Shown in pieces: positions 47,849 through 60,574 of a DNA stretch of 64,000 nucleotides (position 1 is the stretch's first letter; every line of letters begins with the position of its first letter). A program made the translations under genes and the position numbers. This stretch comes from Phocoena phocoena (taxonomy: Eukaryota; Chordata; Mammalia; Artiodactyla; Phocoenidae), in the NCBI RefSeq assembly GCF_963924675.1, contig NC_089220.1:83765168-83829167 (forward strand), in the 5' to 3' direction. The notes under the pieces were generated by a model. The model was not told the DNA's origin. It searched no databases and worked only from the letters and a program-made list of their open reading frames with translations.

Positions 47849-48416
47849 AGAGCTATTGTTTTCTCTGGTCCAGGATCCAGCCCAGGATCACATGTTGCAC
47901 TTAGTTGTCATGTATCTTCAGTCTCCTTCAAACTGGAACAGCTCCTCAGCCTTTCTTTGTCTTTCATGACATTGATTTTTTTTTTTTTTAAGTACTGGCT
48001 AGTTTTTATGTAGAATGTCCCTCAGTTGGAATTTGTCTGATGTTTCCTCATGAGTATATTCAAGTAATGCATTTCTGCCAAGAATACCACAGCAATAATG
48101 TGTCCTTTCTCAGTATATCACAGCAAGAAGCACATGACATTGGTTTGTCCTATGTTGAGAGATGTTAACTTTGATCACACAGTTAGAATGGTGGTGACTA
48201 TGTTTCTCTACTGTTATGTTACTGTTTTTCCCTTTGGAATTGGTAAGTAATTTATAAGGTGAAGTAACAAGTCTTTTAAATGAAATATGATTGGCTTTTT
48301 GGAAAACTCAGAGTCCTTATTTTCCTCATTTGCACTTGTCTAGTGAAAATATCTTCAAGATCATCAGTGATCCATACACTGGCTCTTGAAAATCACTGCA
48401 CAAGGATGCAAGCAAG

Positions 48417-48500
48417 TCATTCATCTATCTAACAAATACTTGAGTACTATATATGCCAGGCACCTCAGAGGAAAGGATGGAATACAATCAGGACCAATAA
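48417..48500 (-). repeat. L2/MIR-type 3' scrap
   Basis: 'aacaaatacttgagtactat' and 'atatgccaggcacctcagag' match the reversed terminus of L2-like elements. Confidence 0.5.
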
Positions 48501-48539
48501 ATAATGCAGTCAACTATAGTCCACCTCTTTTGTGGGCTC

Positions 48540-49100
48540 TGGACCTAACTTCCAATTTGCGGAAAACACAGTGGGCAGAGTGTTGAACAACAGTTCTGTT
48601 GAACAACAGTTGGAGGAAACAGTCACTAAATTCAGAATGTGGAACATTCTGTAAGAAAGCTGACCTGTGGTCTTCAAAAGGACAAGGTCATGGAAAAAGT
48701 AGTGACTAATCTAGATTAAATGATATAACAATTCATGAACTTTGAATCTGATTTTTTTAAGATATAAAATAAATAAATAAAAAGATATAATTGGGGACAA
48801 TTGGGGAAATTTTCTTGTAGACTTAGATGATGTTGTGGAATTATTGTTAGATGTGATAGTGGCTTTGTAGTTATATAAGGAAATGCCCTTATTTTAGGAG
48901 ATGCATGCTAAATAATGCTAATTTAGGGGTGAAGTGGCATGATGTTTGCAATTTATTTTCAAAAAATGTATTCATATATAGCGAGAAAGCAAAATGGTAA
49001 ATTGTTAAAGCTTGGTAGAGAGTGTAAGGGTGCTCATAGTACTATTTTTTCAACTTTTCTGTGGTTTTGCAATTTTGAAAATAAAATTTGAAGGAAAACT
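48540..49100 (+). mobile_element. Old L1 (L1ME-like) 3' end
   Basis: 'gtggaacattctgtaagaaa', 'ttggggacaattggggaaat', 'gcccttattttaggagatgc' and 'caacttttctgtggttttgc' are in L1ME order. It ends in an A-rich run. It contains a local duplication of tgttgaacaacagtt at 48583 and 48600. Confidence 0.75.
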
Positions 49101-49269
49101 ATATAGGTGTGATTTTGATTAATAAAAATAAAACTCCCCTTTAAACATTGCTGAACTTATAGTAGGTATTTTTTTTATCATTGTAAGTTTTCTCTACCAA
49201 TTTTTCTTCACTATGGTATGAGGAGAAGGTCCTCAATCTTTTTATATTTAAAAAGGCTCCTAATTCAGC
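49101..49269. other. Short unassigned gap
   Basis: AT-rich, nothing recognised. Confidence 0.4.
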
Positions 49270-50080
49270 CTTTCTGGAAAGTATCTGGGTGATATAAGAA
49301 ACTCCTTACAATATATGTGGATAATATCAAGACAAAAATATATATGGGTTGTTTTGCTTGCTTGTTAAATTAATTGGGCATATTCAGTGCTCATTAGGTC
49401 CTGGCTCTGTTTCCAAGTAAGAAAAGGCAATAAACATTAAAATCAAAAAAAGAAAGAAAGAAACACCTTACAAACTTCATATCACCTTTGACTTGGAAAT
49501 TTAACCAAGAAAATAATGTATTGCTGTAAAGGTTCAACAATAAAGATGTTCACCCCAGTATAACAATATGTCAGTGTAAAACTGGGTATAATTTAAATGC
49601 TCAACAATAAGAAGTTGGTCAAATAAACTATGGCCCAGTCAGCCAAAGAAAGGAATATAATGCAGCCATCAAAAATGTTGTGGGGGTCAGCCATGTGTTG
49701 ACAATAGTTGAGGCTGGGTAATTTGTATATAGGAGCCAATTATACTAGGCTCTCTACCTTCATACATTTTTGGAATTTTCCTTAATTAAAAAAAAAAGAA
49801 TGTTGCAGAACAATGTTGAACAAGTGAGTGGAAAGATATTTGTACAATATATTTAGTTTATGAAAAAAAACCTGTATATACTATATAATCCCATTTTTGC
49901 TTAAAAAAAAAAACTTAGAAGAAAAACTGGAAAAATATACACCCAAGTGGCCTTACCTTGCTTACCTCCGGGGATTGGGTTTACAGGTAATTTTTATTAT
50001 TTTCTTATTTCCTCTTTCTAAAATTTATAAGGCAAACATGAATTACTTTTATACTAAGAAAGCAATAAAAATGAAATTTG
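49270..50080 (+). mobile_element. Old L1 3' fragment with a small inserted piece
   Basis: 'ttcatatcacctttgacttg', 'cagtcagccaaagaaaggaa' and 'tacttttatactaagaaagc' follow the pattern of an L1 3' end. A short A-tailed segment (49684-49797) interrupts it, with near-duplicate aatgttg flanks. This looks like another L1 3' tail inserted later. Confidence 0.55.
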
Positions 50081-50472
50081 AAGGAATGTTGCTGAGTTAC
50101 CAAATGTGTTCCTTTGAGGAGTCTAAAGGAGCCCCACTGAGGGTCTCTGGGGCCTTATCCAGAGGTAGGACCATCCCCGGCCACAAGGTGGCAGTGCTGC
50201 TTGCTGAGGCCGCCCTCCTTGGGTTGAGCACCCTGCCGTACCCCATAAACTGTCCTTCGCCCTTGGCTCCCCTCTTACCCTGAAAACCCAGGGGCACCCC
50301 CTGGAAGAAGAAAGACGACCTGGTGTGCACCTAGGTTAGGGATGCAAATGGTGCGGGGGAGGGGAGTGGAGATGGCTAATCAGGAAATGTTCCTTTCCTT
50401 GGGGAAACTGGTAAGCCTTCCTCACTAGAGCTTGTCTAGTTGTCTCTAGATGTGGCAGTGACTGCCAGATTG

Positions 50473-50473
<1 letters not shown>
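50081..50473. other. Intergenic, nothing recognised
   Basis: GC-moderate unique-looking DNA between L1 remnants. No exon supported. Confidence 0.4.

Positions 50474-50527
<54 letters not shown>
50474..50527 (+). repeat. (TG)n microsatellite
   Basis: About 26 uninterrupted tg units. Confidence 0.97.
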
Positions 50528-50529
<2 letters not shown>

Positions 50530-50959
50530 CTGTGTGTTTAATAATATGTTCTGCATGTTTTACTGATTGTGTCATTTTCCTTGTTTGTGTGTGTTTTAAT
50601 GTTTAGAACCTGTTTTTTATTTCAGAACAACGTGGATAGAATCTTGACAAAAACACATTTATTTAGTACCCAATTCCATGCATATTTCTTCTGCTTCAGT
50701 CCACACATTGTTCATCATGTTGGAAATCTATCCTATACCTGCCTCTGAAGCAGGATCATTGTACTATACTGATAAAAATTTCAGCAAATAACAACCAATA
50801 TCCAATGTATTGAGTAATGGTATCATTTTGCATTATGCTCTGTGAGCTTATCATAAAAGTACTTTATCTATAAAACAACAATGTAACTATATTTATAAAA
50901 TCGTTTCCCAATTAAGAAAATATTTAATAATTTATAGAATTTGACATTTGCTCAGTGTT
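50528..50959. other. Intergenic, nothing recognised
   Basis: AT-rich DNA without a clear repeat or exon. Confidence 0.4.
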
Positions 50960-52800
50960 TTCTAAATACAACACAGTTGTTTAAAGTGTAAAATTTAATG
51001 TTTTTTAGTATATTCACAGAGTTCTGCAACCATCACCACAATCAATTTTAGGATATTTTTATCATCCTTGAAAGAAACTCTGTATGCATTAGTAGTCATT
51101 CCCCATTTCCCCCCAATTCCCTCCCTAAACAAGCACCAATCTGCTGTCTCTACATATTTACCTGTTCTGGACATTTCACACAGATGGAATTATGCAATAT
51201 ATGGTCTTTTGTGACTGATTTGGCATAATGTTTTCAAAGTTCATGTATGTTGTCACATGTATCAGTAATAAAGTCCTTTTTATTGCTAAATAATATTCCA
51301 TTGTATGGAGTTTTACTTATCTTCATCAGCTGATGGATATTTGGGTTGTTTCCACTTTTTGGTTATTATAAATAAAGCTGTTATGAACATTATTCATGTA
51401 CATGTTTTTGTATGGATATATGTTTTCATTTCTCCTGAGTATATACCCTGGTAACTCTGTGTTTAACTTTTGAGGAACCAGCAGGATGTTTCCCAGTAGC
51501 AATGTATGTGGGTTCCAGTTTCTCCACATCCTAGACAATGATTGTTGTTATCTGTCTTTTTGGTCATAGTCATCCTGGTAGGTATGAAGTGGTATCTCAT
51601 TATGTTTTTGTTTTTAATAAATTTTATCTATTTTTTTTTTTTTTGGCTGCGTTGGGTCTTTTCTTGCTGTGCACGGGCTTTCTCTAGTTGCAGCAAGCAG
51701 GGGCCACTCTACCTCACAGTGCGGGGTCTTCTCATTGCGGTGGCTTCTATTGTTGCGGAGCACAAGCTCTAGGCATGCAGTCTTCAGTAGTTGTGGCTCG
51801 CAGGCTCTAGAGTGCAGGCTCAGTAGTTGTGGCACACTGGCTTAGTTGCTCCATGGCATGTCAGATCTTCCCGGACCAGGGCTCGAACCCATGTCTCCTG
51901 CATTGGCAGGCAGATTCTTAACCACTGCGCCACTAGGGAAGTCCCTCTCTTGTGGTTTTGATTTGCATTTCCCTGATGGCTAGTGGCCATTTGCATATCT
52001 TCTTTGGAGAAATGTCTATTCAGACCCTTTGCTCATTTTTTAGTTGGATTACTTGTAATTTTATTATTGTAAGAGTTCTTTATATATGTTGGATACCAGC
52101 ACCTTATCAGACATCAGATTTGCAAATATTTTTGCAAATACTTTATCTGATTTGCAAATATTTTATCTCATTCTGTGGGTTGTCTTTTTTTCTTTCCTGA
52201 TGGTGTTTATTCTCTGAAGCACAAAAGTTTTTAATTTTGATGAAGTTCAGTTTATCTATTTTTTCTTCTGTCACTTGTGACCCCAAGGTCACAAGGATTT
52301 ATGCCTACATTTTCTTCCTATATTTCTTCTAAGAAATATATGGTGTTTTGATTTGAGGTAGGAGGCCAACTTTGGATATCCAGTTGTTCCAGCACCATTT
52401 GCTGAAAAGACTGTTCGTTCCCCCATTGAATTGTCTTGGCACCCTTGTTGAAAATCAGTTGATTATAAATTTAAAGGTTTATCTCTAGACTCTCGATTAT
52501 ATCCTATTGCTCTATACCTATCCTTAGACCAGCACCACACTGTCTTGATTATTGTGAATTTGTATTAAGTTTTGAAATTGGGAACAGTGAGTCTTTCAGC
52601 TTTGCTCTTTTTCAAGATTGTTGTGGCAACTCTGGGTCCCTGGAATTTCCATATGAATCTTGAGGGAGCTTGTGAATTTCTACAAAAAATCCAGCTAGGG
52701 TTTTGAGGTGGATTATGTTGAATCTGTAGATCAATTTTAAGAGCACCGGCATCTTAACCGTATTGTCTTCTGATCCATGAACATAGGATGTCTATTAATT
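50960..52800 (-). mobile_element. L1 (L1MB-like) fragment split by a CHR SINE
   Basis: Reverse-oriented L1: 'gcaaccatcaccacaatcaa', 'ataatattccattgtatgga', 'tgatttgcatttccctgatg' (after the SINE), 'ggccaactttggatatccag'. It covers the end of ORF2 and the 3'UTR. No intact frame. Confidence 0.82.
51612..51944 (-). mobile_element. CHR SINE, long type, inside L1
   Basis: T-rich tail left, 'ggctgcgttgggtcttttct' body, and head complement 'gcgccactagggaagtcc' right. The flanks (tctcattatg and tctcttgtgg) are a degraded copy of the L1 word tctcattgtgg, consistent with a TSD. Confidence 0.9.
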
Positions 52801-53129
52801 AGGTGCACATCTGATTTTTTATTTTATTTTTACTAGGCAGGAAGCTAAAATACCAGAAGGGTCTGGTTCACACTCATCTGGGTACCTCGAATAAAGCCTA
52901 CTAAGCAGGTGGGTTTCATTCAGCACAGCTTGAGGATAACACTCCCTCCCTTTGCAGTACAGACAGTTGCTCAGAATAACTTGGAGTTGTTGCCACAAAT
53001 GGCTGGTTTTGTACTGTAAGAAAGTTTGGGAAAGTTTTCTCTGGACTTAATTTCCTTACCTGTAGAAAGGTAATAACTATGATTACCTCAATCACTTTAG
53101 TAAAAATTTGCTAAATGAAAAAAAAGTTT
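52801..53129. other. Intergenic, nothing recognised
   Basis: Short unassigned gap between opposing L1 fragments. Confidence 0.4.
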
Positions 53130-53990
53130 AATTATAAAAAATCAATAGAAAAAAGATTTGAACAGACATTTCATTAAAGAAGATATACAAATGGCCAATA
53201 AACAAATGAAATATGCTCAGTGTCATTAGCCAACATGCAAATTGAGACCATGTTGAGATAAATACCCACCAGAATGGCTAAAATTTAAAAGACTGACAAA
53301 GCCTTATACTGGTGAGAATACAGAACAATTGGGACTCTCATTTACTGCTGGTGGGAGTGTTAAATGGTACAACCACTTTGGAGAAGATTGGCTGTTTTTT
53401 GTAAAGTTAACATACATAACAGTATGTGGTATTTATCCAAGAGAAATGAAAATATACATCTATAGAAAGATTTGTACATGAATATTAAGAGCAGTTTTAT
53501 TCACAATAACCAAAAATCAGAAACAACCCAAGATCCATTGACAGGAGAATGGATAAATAAATCGTGGTATATCCAATACAATTAAAGACAAGTCAGTAAT
53601 TTAAGAGAACAAATTACTGATACACACAACACGCACGAATCTTAAAAATATTATGCTGAATGTAAGACGCCAAACACGATGATTTCATTTGTATGAAATT
53701 CTAGAGCAGACTAAACTAAGCTATAGTGACAGCAGATGAGTTGTTTCCTGGTGACAATGCGGGTTGGAGGAATGACTGCAAAGAGGCTTAAGGAAACTTT
53801 CTGAGGTGATGGAAGTGCTCTGTCTTCATTGGAGGCGTGGTTATATGAGTTTATAGCTTTGGAAAAACTCGATCGAGCTGCTTTTAGTGTACTTGATGTA
53901 CGTTAGAATTAGTATACTTAAAAGGATACATTCGTGATAAAATAAAATTAATATACTTAAAATGGATATACTTTATTATATGTTGATTTG
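53130..53990 (+). mobile_element. Old L1 3' fragment
   Basis: 'acatttcattaaagaagata', 'tactgctggtgggagtgtta', 'ttcacaataaccaaaaatca' and 'ggtgatggaagtgctctgtc' are L1 3' landmarks in forward order. Confidence 0.8.
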
Positions 53991-55364
53991 AAAACAAGTC
54001 CACACTCCAGAGCTGGCTATTACAAGTGCTCCAACTATCTTTCTATCTTATCTGTATCAGGTGCTTCGCTAATTATCAGAATGAATGTTAGAAACGGGTT
54101 TTCCTTGGTGAAAATACTTATTGATGAATAAATTAATAAATTCCTCCCTCAGTATTGTTGCGAGGATCAAATGAGATAACATGTGCAAGTACCGCTTTGA
54201 TGGACTTTACAAGCAAGTCTTGGCTTACGAGTCAGAAATCCCCCAGGCTTCCAGCGTCCCCACAACCCTGACCTAAATGCCTGAGAGGTCCCTCTGGCTG
54301 TCCCCTCGCAGGGTCTTGGCTTGCTTAGAGTCACCTCCAGGTCACCCGCCCACGATGTCTGGCCCCACCCAGTGCCCAGGCCCCTGGGGGTTCATACTCT
54401 GGTGTCTCTCCTTAGGTATAAATAAAACAGTGTCCTGAATAATTGCACATCTCATCCTTGGCTTTTTTCTTCCTGACCCTGCGAGTTACTTTGAGTAGTG
54501 GTTGGAAGTGGTTGGGCTTTACTGTTCTTTCCCACTGAGAGAGCAGGAGTAAAGACCCTTCCAACAACGACTCCTCTGAGCAGCCTGGTGTACACGTGGG
54601 CTGCCCACTGCAGCCTCACCTCCCACAATGTGGGCTCTGTAGACCAGATCCTGGGAAAGTTAAAGCTGCTCACACCCCAGGGGTAAACACAGTTGACAGT
54701 GCTCACTGTGCTTCCAGAACTTTTTTTAGGCACATGAAAATATATGGGCTTGTTAATAAGTGTGTGTTCATTTAAAAAAAAAAACAGACTGGGATCATAT
54801 TCTTTCAATTCAACAAGTATTTGTTGATTACCTTCTATATGCTAGGCACTTCTGAATCATTGAAAATAATTCTGCAGCTTGCAGTTTTTGCTTAAAAGTA
54901 TAAAAATCTTTCCATGTCAATACATAATGATCTGTCATTATTTTTTCATTATTGTAAAACATTAGTGCACTTATCACTTTGATGTATTTTATGCTGTGAT
55001 AAATATGGAGTTGATAGAGGTATGCATAGGTATTTCTATCACCAGCATTGGGTGGGATACAATGAGCAGATCACCTAAGATTAAGAAATTGGGCAATAGT
55101 ATGGGTTATGGACTTAAGTCATAGGATCTTTCTCCCTAATGAGTTAAAGCATGTTTTTTAGTTTTGCTTTCTACTGTGGGTCTGTTAGATCAGTACAACC
55201 ACTTATGATCTGCATCATTGTGATAGCTGATACTGAGGGAGTTTGTTGGGGTTGGAGGATGGCAAGTGGAGGCCAAGGTAGGACTAGAGAAGATGGGCCC
55301 TGAGCACTTGGGATATTGGAGGTCATGTAAAGAGCCATGGGACAATATTAGAATTTTATATTAT
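53991..55364. other. Intergenic with MIR/L2 scraps
   Basis: It contains a MIR-like piece at 54135-54215 ('gttgcgaggatcaaatgaga') and a reversed L2-like piece at 54805-54860 ('aacaagtatttgttgattac'). The moderately GC-rich stretch 54220-54440 has no exon that I can support. Confidence 0.45.
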
Positions 55365-55882
55365 TTTTTTCCGGTTTTAATGAGATTGACATATGACATG
55401 GTATTAGTTTAAGTGTACAACATAATGACTTGACATTTTATATATATATATATATAAATGATCACCACAATAAGTTTAGTTAACATCCATCACCTCAAAG
55501 AGTTATAATTTTTTTCTTGTGATGAGAATTATTAAGATCTACTCTCTCAGCAACTTCCAAATATGCAATTCAGTACTGTTAATATAGTCACCATGATGTA
55601 CTTAACATCCCCAGAACTTATTTATCTTATAACTGGAGATTTGTACTTTTTGACAACCTTCACCCATTTTCCCCAACCCCGTCCTCTACCCCCTGGCCCT
55701 GGCAACCACCAATCTGTTCTCTGTTTCCATGAGTTGGGGTTTTTTTAGATTCAACATGTAAGTGAAAGGATACAGTATCTGTCTTTGTCTGACTTACTCC
55801 ACTTGGCATAATGCCCTCAAGGCCTATCCATGTTGTTGCAAATGGCAGGATTTCCTTCCTTTTTTGTGGCTGAATAATATTC

Positions 55883-55937
<55 letters not shown>

Positions 55938-56058
55938 CATGCCATATTTTCTTTATATATACCATATTTTCTTTGTCCTTTCATCCATCAATGGACACTA
56001 AGGTTGTTTCCATGTCTTGGCTACTGTAAATATTGCTGCAATGAACATGGGAGTATAG
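55365..56058 (-). mobile_element. L1 3' fragment with (TG)n
   Basis: 'gtgtacaacataatgacttg', 'caccaatctgttctctgttt', 'acttggcataatgccctcaa' and 'tccatgtcttggctactgta', reversed. A (TG)n run (55885-55933) replaced the usual 'tccattgtgtgtat' region. Confidence 0.82.
55885..55933 (+). repeat. (TG)n microsatellite
   Basis: About 24 tg units inside the L1 fragment. Confidence 0.97.
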
Positions 56059-56060
56059 TT

Positions 56061-56269
56061 TTTTGGGGGGTTTTTTTGCGGTACGCGGGCCTCTCACTGT
56101 TGTGGCCTCTCCCGTTGCGGAGCACAGGCTCCGGATGCACAGGCTCAGCGGCCATGGCTCACAGGCCCAGCCGCCCCACGGCATGTGGGATCTTCCCAGA
56201 CAGGGGCACAAACCCGTGTCCCCTGCATCAGCAGGCAGACTTTCAACCACTGCGCCACCAGGGAAGTCC
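56061..56269 (-). mobile_element. CHR SINE (about 200 bp type)
   Basis: T-run left, 'cggtacgcgggcctctcact' body, and head complement 'gcgccaccagggaagtcc' right. It lies at the end of the preceding L1 fragment. No clean TSD seen. Confidence 0.92.
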
Positions 56270-56394
56270 ATGGATATTAACTGAGTAGTTTATGACCTTC
56301 AGCACAGGGCACTTTTAGACTATAGATTAAGAGAGGTCAAGCTCTGGCCGCTTCTATGGGTGAGCTTCAGATTTGACTAACACTGGCTCAGGTT

Positions 56395-56545
56395 AGCTGT
56401 GCACTTTCACAAGTGAGGATTCTTTTCTCCCTTCCCATCACCCTCTAAGGTAAATGTCATTATCTCATTTATAGATGAAGAAACAGGTCCAGAGAGGCTG
56501 ATGCTTCCAAATCACAAAGTTAATGAGTAACAGAGTCAGGGAGGA
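56395..56545 (-). repeat. MIR SINE fragment
   Basis: Reverse MIR: 'atctcatttatagatgaaga', 'aacaggtccagagaggctga', 'caaagttaatgagtaacaga'. Confidence 0.7.
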
Positions 56546-57718
56546 AGGGGCGTCTGAGGGTAACGGGAAGAATAGCAAGGGCAAGGCCAATAATAACCCT
56601 GGGGCTTGCGTGGGACTAGGCCTAGGTCTCAAGGCCAGACCAGAGGGTTGGGGCTGGGGGCCGGGAATGATGCTAAATTCCTTCCCAGACTACAGCATGT
56701 GGGATCTGTTCTGCCTGCGTCTGTCCCGGTTGGGCAGGAAGCAGAGGCTGCAAATATGGAGAGAGGAATGCCTTGGGTCTCGTAACTCACAAGGGCCGAG
56801 GGAGGAGTGGAGCGGACTGTTACCCTGGTGATGGCGGAGGTATCTACAAGTTGATTATATGTGTGCAGGCCTCGTCTACAAGCTACTGGGAAACCTCATC
56901 CTTCCTCCCAGCCGGCTGCTGCTCAGTCACTGCCCAGTGCCCTCTGTATAGACCTCATTCCTCCAAATAAAAGCAGCCCCTTAAGCGATCCTTGTAGAGC
57001 GGGGGCTCTAAGCCTGGGATTTTCAAGGACAGACTCTTATTTAACCACTTTGTTCCAGCACTTGTAGATCAGTCCTCAGAGCTCAGTGCTCTGAAGAAAC
57101 ATTTTCAGCAGATTCTGGGTGGGGCGCTAGCAGAGAGCCGAGTGCCTTTCCCTTGAGAGTCCATTCATTCCCCAGGGAAGCTCAGCTCCAGTGGACAAGC
57201 TTCCAGGATCGCAGAAACTTCTGTGGCCCTGCACATGCAGAGTTTCAGTCCTCAAATAGGAGGCTCCCCAGGGGTGGTGCCATCGCAGCCTCTGCCCACC
57301 ACAACCTAGGGGAAGGCACAATATACCTCTCCCTCTGCCAGGTGTGTTAAGGGGGCCCTGCCCACTGGCAGCGTGACTGACCTGGTAGTTTGCTGGTGCT
57401 TTCAGATCTGAGAGGCCTGAGGACCGCAGAGAGGAGCCTTGCATCCTGAGCCTCGCGAGACTGTGGTCCAGGATCTCAGGAAGGTATAGTCTCTCAACTT
57501 TCTTATTTGTAAAAATAGTAGGAAATCATCCATCCTGTGCTGATGTAAGGGAATATTCTTTATTCTTAGGAAATTCTATATATGCGTGGGGAGGGGGTGG
57601 CACGGAGATAGCAAAGATGCAAATAATTGGTGAATCTGAGTAAAACATATTTGGAAATTCCTTGTATTGCACAACTCTTCTGTAAGTTTGAAATGGTATC
57701 GAAATTAAGTGGTGACAC
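56546..57718. other. Intergenic, GC-moderate, nothing recognised
   Basis: Unique-looking and somewhat GC-rich. Several short open frames overlap on both strands. An aataaa at 56965 has no transcript that I can attach to it. Confidence 0.4.
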
Positions 57719-58060
57719 GGGGCTTCCCTGGTGGTGAAGTGGTTAGGAATCCACCTGCCAATGCAGGGGACACAGGTTCGAGCCCTGGTCCAGGAGGATC
57801 CCACATGCCACGGAGCAACTAAGCCCGTGCGCCACAACTACTGAGCCTGCGCTCTAGAGCCCGCAAGCCACAACCACTGAGCCCACGTGCCACAACTACT
57901 GAAGCCCACGCGCCTAGAGCCCGTGCTCTGCAACAAAAGAAGCCACCGCAATGAGAAGCCTGTGCACCGCAATAAAGAGTAGCCCTCATTCTGCAACTAG
58001 ACAAAGCCCGCATGCAGCAACGAAGACCCAACACAGCCATAAATAAATAAACAAAAATTA
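57719..58060 (+). mobile_element. CHR SINE, long type
   Basis: The only complete forward long copy in the window. Head 'ggcttccctggtggtgaagt', B-box-like 'ggttcgagccctggtccagg', several 'ccacaactactga' units, 3' block 'cgaagacccaacacagccat', then (AAAT)n tail. The flanks share a degraded ttaagtggtgac/ttagtgac. Confidence 0.93.
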
Positions 58061-58412
58061 GTGACAAAGAAGTAGTAGAATTACAAAAATCAAAGGAGTA
58101 TATTTAGGTAAATTAATTCTCATTCCCACCTGACTAGCCCAAGAATAGACTTAATTTTTGTGTAAATTTTGAATTATTTTTACCCAGTTGTAATCATGGC
58201 AAATTTTATAGTCTTTTCTTACTGAACGTCGGTCATAAACTGTTTTACATGGTACACATTCCTCGTAACTACCACTTATGATATTCCATTATATGTCATA
58301 ATTTCTACTCTTCTGTTGATGGACACTCACGAGGAAGAAGTGGATTGATATTAGTTCGTCGTGAACTTGGTACCAGGTGCTATCCACCACAGGCTATGCA
58401 TTACCTTTTTTA
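58061..58412. other. Intergenic, old L1-like
   Basis: 'gatattccattatatgtcat' and 'tcttctgttgatggacactc' suggest a very degraded L1. Not firm. Confidence 0.35.
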
Positions 58413-58565
58413 AAAATTTTATTGAAGTATAGTTGATTTACAATGTTGTGTTAATTTGCTGTACAGCAAAGTGACATGTATATGTTATACATATATATAT
58501 TCTTTTTCATATTTTTTCCCATTATGGTTTATCACAGGATATTGAATATAGTTCCCTGTGCTATA
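58413..58565 (-). mobile_element. L1 3' end running into the assembly gap
   Basis: 'aattttattgaagtatagtt', 'acaatgttgtgttaatttgc' and 'ggtttatcacaggatattga' match the same L1 family as 44404-46457. The element is cut by the N run, so its length is unknown. Confidence 0.85.
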
Positions 58566-58765
58566 NNNNNNNNNNNNNNNNNNNNNNNNNNNNNNNNNNN
58601 NNNNNNNNNNNNNNNNNNNNNNNNNNNNNNNNNNNNNNNNNNNNNNNNNNNNNNNNNNNNNNNNNNNNNNNNNNNNNNNNNNNNNNNNNNNNNNNNNNNN
58701 NNNNNNNNNNNNNNNNNNNNNNNNNNNNNNNNNNNNNNNNNNNNNNNNNNNNNNNNNNNNNNNNN
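58566..58765. other. Assembly gap (200 N)
   Basis: Exactly 200 N, a conventional placeholder length. Any translation across it is meaningless. Confidence 0.99.
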
Positions 58766-59039
58766 CACTGTAAGCTGAAAGTGTGGGATGTGATATATTG
58801 ATATGGCCATCTTTGGAAAATACAATCTGCCATACATGATTCTATTTGTTCTGTAATAGTGAAAAAATACCTTCAAAGAAATCAAGCCAGAAAATAAAAA
58901 CAAAGGAAAACCACGAGCCATCTGACTGCATTATTTCATGTAGACAGATCATTGCCAAGTGTGAATTTGTGCTCCCCTCATCAATTTAAACATGTCAAAC
59001 CCATGGCAGCCATGACCATCTTTCTAGATGCAATTCTGG
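58766..59039. other. Intergenic after gap
   Basis: Nothing recognised. Part may belong to the element hidden in the gap. Confidence 0.35.
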
Positions 59040-59602
59040 TCCTGTCACTGCCCCTCTTAAAATGACACTTTAGCTCCGTGTTGCTCCCCAAATAAATTCC
59101 AAGCTCCTTAACATGGCTGATAAAGCCCTTCACACCTGGCCTTGTTTTTTAATTTCTAAGCTCACCTTCTGATGCTTCCTCCTTTGTCCTTTATGCTCCA
59201 ACTACACTGAACCATTTTCCAGTATCCAAACTTTATTTTGCCTTCAGGCCGTTGTACTTGCTATTTTCCTCTTCTGGGACTTTTCTCTGCCCCCATGCTC
59301 TTATCCCTCTATTCTCTCCAACTGCTACTCATTTTTCGGGACTCAGCTTCCCTAACACGGTCTCTCTCCTACCTCCCCCCCAGCTAGCCTAGGGCTCTCA
59401 TATCTCCTTCCCATACGATCTCAAAGCACTGTGTGCCTGTGCTAGGGCTCTACAGAATCAGAGACCACAGCACCAGTTAACTAGGCCGTATCTGCCCCTC
59501 CATCAACCCACGTGGGAACATACGGTTTTATTTTATTCACCACCACGCACAGTGCCTGAAGCATGGCAGGGGCTCAACAAACATTGGTTAGATGAGTGAA
59601 CC
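59040..59602 (+). mobile_element. L2 LINE 3' end
   Basis: 'ctggtcctgtcactgcccct' lies just before it. Then come 'gctgataaagcccttcacac', 'ttctgatgcttcctcctttg', 'gcacagtgcctgaagcatgg' and 'ggggctcaacaaacattggt', in L2 order to the terminus. Confidence 0.85.
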
Positions 59603-60574
59603 TGTGCCTTAAATAGCCCACTGGGTTCAAGTAGACAGCCTCCTACGAGCCTAAGATTGCGACGACAGTGTCCTGTCTTGAATCTTATAACTGAGGTACG
59701 GCCAAAGCTGGTTGGGATAGTTCGGAAATTTCAGGAAAATATCAGCTGTTTTATGTGGCTGGAGCTGTTCCCAGCGTTGGGGGACTCATTCCAAGGCAGG
59801 GCCAGGGAGTGGCTCCAGGGCATCTTCCCTCTTCCAGCAATAGTCCTGGTGGGCAGGCCTGCGTGAGAGGGACACACCTCGGCAACGGCTGGTAGGACGT
59901 TTGTTTACTTGCTGTGCCTACATCCAGAGCCTATTTCTGGAGCAGGTACTGGATGCAAGCCTGTGCCATTCCAGCACTGATCTTGCCAAGCCCTGTGCCA
60001 AGAGAGAACAGCGGCAGTCACTTACCTTATCTCCCTGGCTCCAACCAGCCTTCTCTGGATATACCTAGTTATTATTGTTTTGCCCTGTTGGGAATTGCCC
60101 TTCTCTGGCTCTAAGGTTTAGCAGTAAATATTGCTCCATGTGCTCTAACTTTCTGTCTGTTTCATTAAGGACGTGAGGAAGGAAGAAAGTTAGGGGTGCT
60201 AAGAAAGGCTCTCTCAACTCATAAATTTTACTGATTTGAGGAAGTCTTAACTGGAGCGCCTTGGGAGTTTCCAGGATCAAAGGAAACAGATCAGCATTTT
60301 TGGCCAATACAATTTTTCCTATGGTTAGTCCAATTTCTGAAAGGGAACTGGAATACAAAGAGGTCATTTGACTTATTTATGATCCCACAGTAAGCCACAG
60401 CACGGATAAAGATAGCACGTAAGAGTCTTGGTTTCAAATTTAGTACTACATCAATCGCCTAAGTTAAATTTATATTAAAAAGTTAGCTTTGGGAACTAAT
60501 ATCAAATTTGTTTTTGGTAAATAGTTTCACGTTTTTTTAGAGCCATCACTTAAGTTGTCACCTCTAAACCAATT
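59603..60574. other. Intergenic, nothing recognised
   Basis: Unique-looking, becoming AT-rich at the right. No exon supported. Confidence 0.4.

Larger units (their letters stand above)
47335..48260. mobile_element. Ancient L1M 3'UTR-type fragment with simple repeats
   Basis: 'cagaaaagttgcaagagtag', 'ttagttgtcatgtatcttca', 'gtagaatgtccctcagttgg' and 'aagaataccacagcaataat' match the family of 16630-17215. A (CA)n run and a long pyrimidine tract have grown inside it. Confidence 0.65.
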
